Part shown: piece by piece, positions 1 to 5,475 of the stretch
Layout: each line of letters opens with the position of its first letter
How positions within the stretch are numbered: the first letter of the stretch is position 1
Assembly: GCA_016218905.1 (NCBI GenBank)
Contig: JACRCS010000363.1
Location: forward strand, 1-6,282
DNA from: Deltaproteobacteria bacterium
GTDB taxonomy: Bacteria; Desulfobacterota_C; Deferrisomatia; Deferrisomatales; JACRMM01
Length of the DNA stretch: 6,282 bases
Direction of reading: 5' to 3'
Made by a program: the position numbers and the translations under genes
The notes under the pieces: model-generated
The model's database searches: none
Told to the model about the DNA's origin: nothing
Seen by the model: the letters and a program-made list of their open reading frames with translations, nothing else

Positions 1-46
1 CCCCGGCATTCTACCACGCCACGCAGCGCGAACCGCTCGGGTCCTG

Positions 47-72
47 CCGATCCTCCGGGTCCGGAGAATCGG
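47..72. repeat. Inverted repeat just upstream of the tRNA promoter
   Basis: Arms 47-58 (CCGATCCTCCGG) and 61-72 (CCGGAGAATCGG) pair in 11 of 12 positions around a two-base centre. A second, wider inverted repeat (TCCTGCCG at 42-49 and CGGCAGGA at 81-88) shares bases 47-49 with it and reaches into the tRNA promoter spacer. There is no T-run after either arm on the + strand, so this is not a standard terminator of an upstream gene. Positions 1-46 show no gene I can support. Confidence 0.5.
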
Positions 73-74
73 GG

Positions 75-103
75 TTGAAACGGCAGGAGCCGCTCCCTAT
101 AAT
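75..103 (+). promoter_or_regulatory. Sigma70-type promoter of the tRNA-Gly gene
   Basis: The -35 element TTGAAA (75-80) and the perfect -10 element TATAAT (98-103) are separated by exactly 17 bp. Transcription would begin near 110, about nine bases before the mature tRNA 5' end at 119, giving a short leader for RNase P to remove. This is the strongest promoter match in the window. Confidence 0.85.
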
Positions 104-118
104 GGCGCCCGTTTCTAG

Positions 119-194
119 GCGGGCGTAACTCAGCTGGTAGAGTATCAGCTTCCCAAGCTGAGAGTCGCGGGTTCGAATCCCGTCGCCCGCTCCA
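119..194 (+). tRNA. tRNA-Gly (anticodon CCC)
   Basis: A full cloverleaf can be folded by eye. The acceptor stem is GCGGGCG (119-125) with CGCCCGC (184-190). The D stem is ACTC/GAGT (128-131, 140-143). The anticodon stem is TCAGC/GCTGA (145-149, 157-161) around loop TTCCCAA, with anticodon CCC at 152-154, which reads glycine codon GGG. The T arm is GCGGG-TTCGAAT-CCCGT (167-183). The discriminator is T191 and the CCA end is encoded (192-194). D-loop length and base 26 look ordinary. It is a single-gene unit with its own promoter and terminator. tRNA genes are common integration sites for islands, and the accessory genes begin immediately downstream, but I found no convincing duplicate of the tRNA 3' end elsewhere in the window. 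Confidence 0.96.
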
Positions 195-205
195 TCAATG
201 GATGG

Positions 206-242
206 CCCCCAAAGCCTTGTGCTGCGGGGGTTTTTCTTTTTC
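206..242 (+). terminator. Rho-independent terminator of the tRNA-Gly gene
   Basis: CCCCC (206-210) pairs with GGGGG (226-230), with an inner AGC/GCT helix (213-215, 221-223) around loop CTTGT and a small AA/GC internal loop. It is followed at once by TTTTTCTTTTT (231-241). It starts 11 bases after the tRNA CCA end and should isolate the tRNA from the downstream fic gene. Confidence 0.85.
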
Positions 243-315
243 TGCGGTATGGCCTTCAAAGCCGTGTGGACGGAATGGATACCGTGCACTCCAGGCGACG
301 GGCGTTTTCGTCCGA

Positions 316-344
316 TTGCCGGTGAACCGAAAAGCAGCTATAAA
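316..344 (+). promoter_or_regulatory. Probable promoter of the fic gene
   Basis: TTGCCG (316-321, 4/6 to consensus) and TATAAA (339-344, 5/6) are separated by 17 bp. The predicted start near 351 gives a leader of roughly 95 bases before the GTG at 445. GAACCG half-sites sit inside the spacer (324-329) and just after the -10 box (345-363), so a regulator could bind across the promoter. Confidence 0.5.
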
Positions 345-363
345 CGGTTCGTAATCTGAACCG
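345..363. repeat. Palindromic operator-like site at the fic transcription start
   Basis: Perfect six-base arms CGGTTC (345-350) and GAACCG (358-363) flank a seven-base centre, immediately downstream of the -10 box. A further GAACCG lies at 324-329 within a small palindrome (CGGTGAACCG, 320-329), and CCGAATCGG lies at 372-380. The rest of the 195-444 gap holds only the tRNA terminator, the fic promoter and these sites. Confidence 0.45.
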
Positions 364-444
364 CAAAATCACCGAATCGGCTCGCCGCCCGTCATCATCT
401 CTCGGACGCGTCGGGCGCGGGCGATCACGCTATAAGGACCCTGT

Positions 445-1584
445 GTGGCGACGTATCTCTGGCAGCGCCCCGACTGGCCTACGCTCCTCTGGAAGGCGGA
501 GGCGCTCATGGAGCCGCTTGCGGCGGCATCGCGAGCGCAGGGGCGACTCTACGGCGAGCTGGGAGCCCTCGGGTTCGAGGGGGATCGGCAGGAAGCCGAG
601 GCTCAGGCCCTCGTCGAAGAGGCCGTGACGACTTCAGCGATCGAGGGGGAGCGTCTGCCGCGGGAGGAGGTGCGCTCTTCCGTGGCGCGGCGCCTCGGAC
701 TCGATGCCGCCGGCCTGCGGAACCCGTCACGGCATGTGGACGGGCTCGTCTCCATGCTTCTGGACGCGACGAGCCGTTACGACGAACCGTTGACCGCCGA
801 CCGCCTCAAGAGTTGGCAGGCGGCGCTCTTCCCGACGGGCTACTCCGGCCTGGCGAAGATCCGGGTAGGCCAGTGGCGGGAGGGCCCGATGAGCGTTCTC
901 TCGGGCCCCGTCGGAAGGGAGCGTGAGCACTTTGAGGCTCCGCCGGCCGAGCGCCTGGACGAGGAGGTCGCGCGATTCCTCCGATGGTGGGAGGCCTCTT
1001 GGATCGGTGTCGTAGGGTTGGTCCGGGCCGGCGTCGCCCACCTCTGGTTCGAGACCATCCACCCCTTCGACGACGGAAACGGACGCGTCGGCCGCGCTCT
1101 TACGGAGATGGCGCTCGCGCAGGCCGACGCTCGGCGTCGTCGCTTCTACAGTCTCTCGTCCCAGATCCATCGAGAGCGCGACGATTACTACCGGGTGCTC
1201 GAAGCGGCCCAGAAGGGAGACGGGGACGTCACGGAGTGGCTCGCCTGGTTTCTGGGTTGCGTGCTGCGAGCCGTCGAGGCCGCCGCCGAGGAGGTCGCAA
1301 AGGCGTTGGAGCGGAGGCGCTTCTGGCAGAGCCCATCCGCCCGCGAGCTGAACGCGCGCCAGGTGAAGGCGATCTCGCGCCTTCTCGATGCCGGGCCCGG
1401 CGGATTCGAAGGCGGGCTCACGAACCAGAAGTACAGGGGCATGACGAAGGCCTCCAAAGTGACCGCCACCCGGGATCTGGCCGACCTCCTGAGCCGCGGG
1501 CTCCTCCTGCAGTCCGGCCAAGGCCGCGGCACTCGCTACGAGTTGAACTGGACGTTACTCGGCGGGAGTAAGGAGCATCAGTAG
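445..1584 (+). CDS. Fic family protein AMP-transferase (DUF4172-like N-terminus, class II-type)
   Basis: The 379-residue cytoplasmic protein carries the Fic signature HPFDDGNGRVGR at residues 206-217, matching HxFx(D/E)GNGRxxR. H206 is the expected catalytic base and R217 the expected inhibitor-contacting arginine. Fic enzymes usually transfer AMP from ATP to a hydroxyl side chain of a target protein. An N-terminal helix bears T63-S-A-I-E67-G68, fitting the (S/T)xxxE(G/N) inhibitory motif, so the protein is probably autoinhibited in cis (class II). The N-terminus (Y4 to about 60, with two WxxxxW-like patches) resembles DUF4172. Residues 141-154 (VGQWREGPMSVLSG) should form the target-docking flap. 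Residues about 325-367 look like a winged helix, as in many long Fic proteins that bind their own promoters. The GTG start is chosen because AAGGA (434-438) lies six bases upstream. No separate antitoxin gene adjoins it. The target protein cannot be predicted. It converges on the abiEii remnant, with eight bases between the stop codons. Confidence 0.93.
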   Translation: MATYLWQRPDWPTLLWKAEALMEPLAAASRAQGRLYGELGALGFEGDRQEAEAQALVEEAVTTSAIEGERLPREEVRSSVARRLGLDAAGLRNPSRHVDGLVSMLLDATSRYDEPLTADRLKSWQAALFPTGYSGLAKIRVGQWREGPMSVLSGPVGREREHFEAPPAERLDEEVARFLRWWEASWIGVVGLVRAGVAHLWFETIHPFDDGNGRVGRALTEMALAQADARRRRFYSLSSQIHRERDDYYRVLEAAQKGDGDVTEWLAWFLGCVLRAVEAAAEEVAKALERRRFWQSPSARELNARQVKAISRLLDAGPGGFEGGLTNQKYRGMTKASKVTATRDLADLLSRGLLLQSGQGRGTRYELNWTLLGGSKEHQ

Positions 1585-1592
1585 GCGGCTTC

Positions 1593-2022
1593 TCAGCTGG
1601 GGAGGAGGGCCAGGATCCTGGCGCGGATCTGCTCGTAGGCTTGCAGGGGGTCGAAATCTCGGGGCTTCCCGTCCTGATCTGTCGCAAGGAGGGGCTGAAC
1701 GTCACCGGTGAAAGCCGGGTCGGCCATCTTGTCTCCGAGGTTCGCCTCGAACTCGGCGCGCGAGATCTTGAGGTTCGAGCGATCCAGGTACGCGCGGGGC
1801 TTTCACCTGGACGAGATCGATATCCTCCGAGTACCGCGCGGGGGGACGAAGGTACAGCTTATTGAAGGCCGTACCGCCGCGAAACGCGAAGGCGTTGGGA
1901 AGAATGGGGTCCGCGTAGATCTCGACGAGCGCCCGGGAGAGGGCCAGATCCTGTTCGACCTGTGCATCCGTCAACCACGGCGCCGTCCCGCGCCACGCCG
2001 TGATGTGCGCTCGGGGGATCAC
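1593..2022 (-). pseudogene. abiEii: AbiEii-type nucleotidyltransferase toxin, broken by internal deletion and frameshift
   Basis: This is the toxin half of an AbiE (type IV) module, in two pieces. The N-terminal piece starts at GTG 2022 and runs about 73 residues to around 1804. It has the AbiEii/AbiGii nucleotidyltransferase motifs GGTAFNKLY (residues 49-57) and RYSEDIDL (63-70). The C-terminal piece (about 1802 to the TGA at 1593-1595) lies in another frame and encodes about 69 residues beginning KPRAYLDRSNLKISRAEFEA, which looks like the normal AbiEii tail. Together they make about 142 residues, whereas family members usually have roughly 270-300. The missing middle should contain the KxxALxxRxKxRDxxDLW-type motif needed for activity. 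Read straight through, the N-terminal frame gives a 106-residue product ending near 1702 with a nonsense tail. The GTG overlaps the abiEi stop (GTGA), so the ancestral pair was coupled. It is almost certainly inactive. Confidence 0.85.
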
Positions 2023-2819
2023 TCGTCGATCTCGATGTCATGGTTCACCACAATGTTCCACCGGTCGTCTTTGGGCGCTCCCTTGCTGCCTCGTCCGGGC
2101 CGGAGCGGCGTCGGACGGGGCTGTTGGTCCCGGACCCAGCGCTGAAGGGGCGTCGCGACTTCTTGACCGCCGACGAGGTCGAGGACGTAGCCAAGCCTCT
2201 GGACATGGGCGAGTTCCCCCTCGCTTTTCGCGGCCTCGACCAACGCCTTGCCGTCGATCCTCTCAGTGAGCTCACTGAGCACCGTGGCAACGTTGTCGAT
2301 GAAACCGGCCCGTGGCGCGTATCGCACGAGGTCCAGGGCAGTACCCTCCGGACTCGATACCATCATCGTGCCTGTTTCCGTCTTGATCGGGATGACCGGA
2401 GTGGACCGCACGCTCTTTTTCACGAAAAAGCGGATCCTGGCGCGACCTGCGGTAGCGACTCGAGCCGTCTTGTCGGTGACGACCTGGAACTCCTGGGGTT
2501 GCTGGTGAGCTGCCCCATGGAGGGCTGCCGCCGATAAGATCCCGACGTAGTAGGGGCGGTTCTGGAACCGCATCAAGTGGTCGATGAACCATGAGGGCGG
2601 CGGTGCACCGGCGGACAGATACTCCAGGGGGACGATGACGAAGAAGCCTCTCCGGGGCATGACCACGCGGCCCTTCTCCGTAAGCCGCCACGCCGCATTC
2701 TTGAGGGCCGTTCCAGAAAGCCCAAGGGTCTGCAGGGCTTCAGCCCGGGTGAAGGTGTAGCGCCCGGAGGCCTGAAGATGATCGACAAACTCTGCCAGGG
2801 TCTTGGGGTCCCCCATCAC
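2019..2819 (-). CDS. abiEi: AbiEi family antitoxin and transcriptional autoregulator
   Basis: The 265-266 residue protein has an N-terminal winged helix-turn-helix (residues about 5-60, through TFTRAEALQTLGLSG and the wing GRVVMPRRGFFVI). This leads into the conserved AbiEi core: PSWFIDHLMRF, then PYYVGILSAAALHGAAHQQP, then EFQVVTDK and SPEGTALDLVRY. In characterised AbiE systems this protein binds inverted or direct repeats in its own promoter and neutralises AbiEii without forming a stable complex. The start is ambiguous between GTG 2819 and ATG 2816. AGAGG lies only two bases before the ATG and directly before the GTG, so neither has ideal spacing. The C-terminus (after about 225) is basic and proline-rich, then acidic (DIEIDE). 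The frame is intact, unlike the toxin gene that follows. Paired direct repeats in front of it probably mediate autoregulation. Family assignment is firm; function in this strain is inferred. Confidence 0.9.
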   Translation of the reverse strand: MMGDPKTLAEFVDHLQASGRYTFTRAEALQTLGLSGTALKNAAWRLTEKGRVVMPRRGFFVIVPLEYLSAGAPPPSWFIDHLMRFQNRPYYVGILSAAALHGAAHQQPQEFQVVTDKTARVATAGRARIRFFVKKSVRSTPVIPIKTETGTMMVSSPEGTALDLVRYAPRAGFIDNVATVLSELTERIDGKALVEAAKSEGELAHVQRLGYVLDLVGGQEVATPLQRWVRDQQPRPTPLRPGRGSKGAPKDDRWNIVVNHDIEIDE

Positions 2820-2821
2820 CT

Positions 2822-2883
2822 CTACCGTTTGCGAAAAGGAGCGGGATCAGGTGCTTTGTGTTCACGCTATCGTTTGCAAAAGG
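2822..2883. promoter_or_regulatory. Paired direct repeats, likely AbiEi operators
   Basis: Read on the minus strand, CCTTTTCGCAAACGGTAG (2839-2822) and CCTTTTGCAAACGATAG (2883-2867) are near-identical direct repeats with starts 45 bp apart. One lies just after the predicted -10 box and the other next to the ribosome-binding region of abiEi. This fits the autorepression known for AbiEi proteins. Confidence 0.55.
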
Positions 2884-2884
2884 T

Positions 2885-2893
2885 ATCATATCA
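2885..2893 (-). promoter_or_regulatory. Extended -10 promoter for abiEi-abiEii
   Basis: The minus strand reads TGATATGAT, an extended -10 (TGn) joined to TATGAT, which matches TATAAT at 5 of 6 positions. No good -35 exists at 15-18 bp, which an extended -10 can tolerate. Transcription would begin near 2878, inside the first direct repeat. Confidence 0.45.
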
Positions 2894-2961
2894 CGGTGCT
2901 TTCTGCAAGCAGCACATTCAGCCTTAGGGGGCCCCGGATCGGGACGGAGCGCTTCAAGCCC

Positions 2962-3368
2962 TCAAGAACTTGATGGCACGGTTCGGGCGAGGTACTCCTT
3001 GACCGCAGCCAAGAAGGCCTTGGCCTCGTTCAGGACAGTTTCGGTCTGTTCGGGCACGATGTGCGGTCTGACCGCATAGTCGGCCTCCAGACGCTTCCTA
3101 AAGGCTTCATGTATCCAGGAGGAGAGATCGCGGGGCAGGTCCCCGGTTCGCATGAACTCGCGGTCGAAAAGCGAGATCGCGGCCGAGTGTTTGGAGGTTC
3201 CCAGCTCCTTCGTGGCGAGAAGAGCCAGAACTGCATAGAACAGGACGTAGTAGGACCGGCTCAGGGATTCCTGAAGCCGCCACGGGCCAAGAGCTCCGAG
3301 GCGGCGACGGCACTCTCCGCCTGCTCGATCCGGTACTCGATCAGTGCCTTGAGCTCCTCCGTCATCAT
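2962..3368 (-). pseudogene. HEPN domain protein (PF05168-like), partner of the MNT protein, with a one-base frameshift
   Basis: The natural start is ATG 3368 (or 3365), overlapping the MNT stop as ATGA. From there the frame reads MMTEELKALIEYRIEQAESA to residue 31, then meets a premature TGA at 3261-3263 after 35 codons. The homologous remainder, from LQESLSRSYYVLFYAVLALL to KEYLARTVPSSS, is open in a frame offset by one base. Adding one base within GGCGGC around 3277-3281 would restore a 135-residue protein with LARGGLQESL at the joint, a normal length for small HEPN proteins. HEPN partners of MNT proteins are typically RNases acting as the toxin. In the restored protein R80-x6-H87 has the HEPN-like R/H spacing, but I cannot confirm it aligns with the catalytic pair, and the usual arginine in the FHAARALL-like helix is replaced (FYAVLALL). 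It could be a true pseudogene or a sequencing error. No slippery heptamer is visible to support programmed frameshifting. Confidence 0.82.
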
Positions 3369-3685
3369 GCGGCAACGGCGTCCCGAAGGATGTTCTTCAC
3401 GAACGGAATGCGGCCCAAAGCTTGTCTTTCGAAGCTTTCTCCGTCGAACGTGACCGTCATGATCAAGACCTCATTGTCGAATCCGACCTCCCACGCCATG
3501 CGGCTGATCCTCTGCTCCATCTCGGTTGTGACGGTCGGCAGGATCACGCAGACGTCGAGGTCCGATCCCCAAGTCGCGTCGCCGCGGGCGCGAGAGCCGT
3601 AAGCAAGCACTCTGGCCGTTGGGTATAGGGTTCGCACCCTCTCGGCGAAGAGGTCGAGCACGCGCTTGTCGTCTTCGCTCATCAT
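3365..3685 (-). CDS. Minimal nucleotidyltransferase (MNT) domain protein, probable antitoxin to HEPN
   Basis: This 106-residue protein has the polymerase-beta-type signature GSx10DxD: G30-S31 followed by D42 and D44 (YGSRARGDATWGSDLDV, residues 29-45). An acidic residue at E72 in NEVLIMTV is the candidate third metal ligand. In characterised MNT-HEPN (MntA-HepT, type VII) pairs the MNT protein attaches AMP to the HEPN toxin and inactivates it; that role is inferred here from motif and gene order. The start is one of two adjacent ATGs (3685 or 3682). An AGGG lies about nine bases upstream, so the ribosome site is mediocre. An in-frame upstream ATG at 3802 would add 39 residues with no domain character and is unlikely. 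The stop overlaps the HEPN start by four bases. The 160 bp between hipA and this gene hold no clear terminator, so transcription may continue from hipBA. Confidence 0.87.
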   Translation of the reverse strand: MMSEDDKRVLDLFAERVRTLYPTARVLAYGSRARGDATWGSDLDVCVILPTVTTEMEQRISRMAWEVGFDNEVLIMTVTFDGESFERQALGRIPFVKNILRDAVAA

Positions 3686-3845
3686 GATCTGTTGCCCTGG
3701 CCTGTTCTGCTTCGCGGATCGGCAGGAGTCCCGACGCGCTGTCCCTTGCCCCTGCCCGCCAAATAGTAACAAGAAAGAGCGGATGCGGCGAGCCGGCCGC
3801 AAGCGGAGCCATCCGGAGGCTGGTACCGCCCGGGGGCTTCCGTGA

Positions 3846-5093
3846 TCAGTCCAGTCTCCGGAGGATCCCGTGGGTGTTGGCTTCGATGAACCCCGAAATC
3901 CGAGCGCGGATCTCCGCGGGGCCCCAACGGTCGTCCTGCGCTCGGGAGAGGTCCCTGGCGGCCCCTAGAATTGCGTCGGCCATCTCGTTCAGGGTGCTCA
4001 GGACGGCACGGGGGGAGACACCGAGGTCGCCGGCAAGGCGCTCCCAGTGGCGACGGAAGAGGTGGTCGATCCGCCCCTCTCCGCCGATCTTCATGGCGAG
4101 TTTGGACGAGAGATCGGCGTAGACCCCCGTAGAGAGCAGGTCGTAGAAGGGGGCGCGCCGCACCGTCTTCCCGCCCTGGTGCAGGACCGAGACGTTCTTG
4201 GCGTGGGCGTCGGCGTTGCCTACGAGCACGTTGAAGATGACCCACCGGATGAGCGCCCTGCGATCCAGCGCGGGGGATGCGCTGTGCTCGTCGAGGAGCC
4301 GTGCGCAGTCTGCGGCCGACGGTCCGCCCTCGGCTTCATACTTCGCCTCCGGCGGGATTCCCAACGCTTGGCAAAGGTCCTCCTGATGCAGGCGCACCAG
4401 TCGCCCCTCCTCATCCCGCGTGCGGTCGTAGCGCTCGATCTCGAAGAGGAGCACGGGGTCGAGCCGCAGGCGGGACCTGGGCACCGGCACTCCCAGCCGG
4501 TGCGCGAGTTCCATGCAGAAGGCCTCGTTTTCGACGCTCTCGGGGAGGTCTGGAATTGGCGGCTTGAGAATGTGCGACGTCGGGGCCCCTCCTTCGGGGA
4601 GCAGGACGTCGTCACCGTCGAGGTAGACCGGGAGCTTGTCCTGGACGCCGGCGAGAGAGAGACGGACCCCTTCGGCTCCGACCAGGAGAGGCCTCCATCT
4701 CCGCTCGGAAACGAGTGCCCGGAGCGACTCGCTTTCGAGCCTGCGGTATTCGTAGGTCTGGACCGGCGAACTGTCGGGAGTCAGCAGGGACACGGCTCCG
4801 GCGCACTCGCCCCCGATCGCCTCCAGGAGCCGGAAATCGTTCGTGGGGCTCACGCCGTATCGCCGAGCCACTGCCTGGCGAACGGTCCCCTCGGGAAGGA
4901 GGCCGGCGAAGAACGGCCTCGCGCGTTCGTAGCCGTAGGGCTCGGGCGTGAGGGGGAGCGAAAGCGACAGGACGCTCGCGTCCACCCTGCCGAGCCACTC
5001 CGGATGATAGGCGAAGGAGTACCGCGCATGGGGCTCGACCGTGAGGTGCCCTACGCGTCGTCCGTTGAGGTAGATGACGAGTTGCTCGCTCAC
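3846..5093 (-). CDS. hipA: HipA family serine/threonine kinase toxin
   Basis: The 415-residue protein is full length for HipA. The N-terminal domain contains LSLSLPLTPEPYGYERARPF (residues 42-61) and FAGLLPEG, followed by the HipA core: RLSLAGVQDKLPVY (144-157), the ATP-site lysine K177 in HILKPP, and the catalytic loop GNADAHAKN (292-300), with D295 as the likely catalytic base. Metal-binding D318 lies in FYDLLS. S146 corresponds to the serine that Escherichia coli HipA autophosphorylates. HipA kinases in known systems phosphorylate tRNA-synthetase or other translation targets and cause dormancy; the target here is unknown. The start is GTG 5093, which overlaps the hipB stop as GTGA, so translation is probably coupled. 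No frameshift or missing key residue is seen. This is the only complete two-gene toxin-antitoxin module in the window. Confidence 0.95.
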   Translation of the reverse strand: MSEQLVIYLNGRRVGHLTVEPHARYSFAYHPEWLGRVDASVLSLSLPLTPEPYGYERARPFFAGLLPEGTVRQAVARRYGVSPTNDFRLLEAIGGECAGAVSLLTPDSSPVQTYEYRRLESESLRALVSERRWRPLLVGAEGVRLSLAGVQDKLPVYLDGDDVLLPEGGAPTSHILKPPIPDLPESVENEAFCMELAHRLGVPVPRSRLRLDPVLLFEIERYDRTRDEEGRLVRLHQEDLCQALGIPPEAKYEAEGGPSAADCARLLDEHSASPALDRRALIRWVIFNVLVGNADAHAKNVSVLHQGGKTVRRAPFYDLLSTGVYADLSSKLAMKIGGEGRIDHLFRRHWERLAGDLGVSPRAVLSTLNEMADAILGAARDLSRAQDDRWGPAEIRARISGFIEANTHGILRRLD

Positions 5094-5335
5094 GGCGCGC
5101 TGCCTCGGCCGCGGAGGATAAGGTCGAGCCCCAGTCCATGCAGGACCCGGAGGGTCTTAGCGAGCGAAGCGCCCTCCTTGCCGTTCTCCAGTTCCGACAG
5201 GAACCGTGTCCCCACGCCGCAGAGCGCCGCAGCCTCTGCCTGGCGCAGGCCTTCGGCCTTGCGCTTCTCCCGGACCGCCGCGCCGATGTCCTCGGCGGAG
5301 CGCACGGTTTTCCCGATCGGGCAAATATCCGGCAT
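5090..5335 (-). CDS. hipB: HipB-like Xre-family antitoxin and repressor
   Basis: The 81-residue protein is essentially one helix-turn-helix domain: DIGAAVREKRKAEGLRQAEA, then ALCGVGTRFLSELENGK, then the closing helices ASLAKTLRVLHGLGLDL. HipB proteins bind and neutralise HipA and repress the hipBA promoter. ATG 5335 is chosen because GGAGG (5342-5346) lies six bases upstream. An upstream in-frame ATG at 5446 would only translate the operator region and is rejected. The gene leads the minus-strand cluster and overlaps hipA by four bases. An array of CGGGAATATT-type sites lies immediately upstream, one diverged copy inside its own first codons (around 5318), consistent with tight autoregulation. 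Confidence 0.92.
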   Translation of the reverse strand: MPDICPIGKTVRSAEDIGAAVREKRKAEGLRQAEAAALCGVGTRFLSELENGKEGASLAKTLRVLHGLGLDLILRGRGSAP

Positions 5336-5368
5336 ATCGAGCCTCCATGGATGCCAGTATTTCTCTAT

Positions 5369-5456
5369 CGGGAATATTGCCCAGATACGCGGCTGGGGCA
5401 AAGGAGTTTTTCCCGCTCGGGAATATTCCACACCTGACGAGTTCATCGGGAATATT
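5369..5456. promoter_or_regulatory. Array of hipB operator-like sites (CGGGAATATT cores)
   Basis: The exact 10-mer CGGGAATATT occurs at 5369-5378, 5418-5427 and 5447-5456. A diverged copy CGGGCAAATAT lies at 5318-5328. The 5420-5429 region is the perfect palindrome GGAATATTCC, and 5370-5382 reads GGGAATATTGCCC, nearly palindromic. HipB-type repressors bind several palindromes upstream of their operon, so these are best explained as HipB operators. The sites also lie upstream of the divergent antitoxin gene at 5476. Confidence 0.6.
5373..5401 (-). promoter_or_regulatory. Candidate hipBA promoter
   Basis: On the minus strand TTGCCC (5401-5396) and AATATT (5378-5373) are separated by 17 bp, each matching consensus at 4 of 6. 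The -10 element lies within one CGGGAATATT operator core, so repressor binding would block it directly. It is a weak match on sequence alone and rests mainly on position. Confidence 0.35.
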
Positions 5457-5474
5457 CGACACCTGACGAGCTCA
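5417..5474. repeat. 29-bp tandem direct repeat, two copies
   Basis: Copies 5417-5445 and 5446-5474 abut exactly and match at 27 of 29 positions (differences at repeat positions 13 and 26). Each unit holds one CGGGAATATT operator core followed by CACCTGACGAG or a near copy. The array looks like a recent duplication that added a binding site between hipB and the divergent gene. Confidence 0.9.
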
Positions 5475-5475
5475 A

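Noticed and set aside
11..289. 92-residue open frame on the minus strand across the tRNA
   Set aside because: It contains the familiar GDGIRTRDSQLGKLILYQLSYAR string, which is simply the antisense translation of a tRNA and a well-known annotation artefact.
3261..3290. Programmed -1 frameshifting in the HEPN gene
   Set aside because: The joint lacks an X XXY YYZ slippery heptamer and an obvious downstream stimulatory stem, so mutation or sequencing error is more likely.
3686..3802. Upstream extension of the MNT gene to ATG 3802
   Set aside because: The added 39 residues have no domain character and the canonical MNT start is at the ATG pair 3685/3682.
5336..5446. Longer hipB start at ATG 5446
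   Set aside because: The extra 37 codons only translate the operator repeats, while ATG 5335 has GGAGG six bases upstream and starts just before the helix-turn-helix domain.
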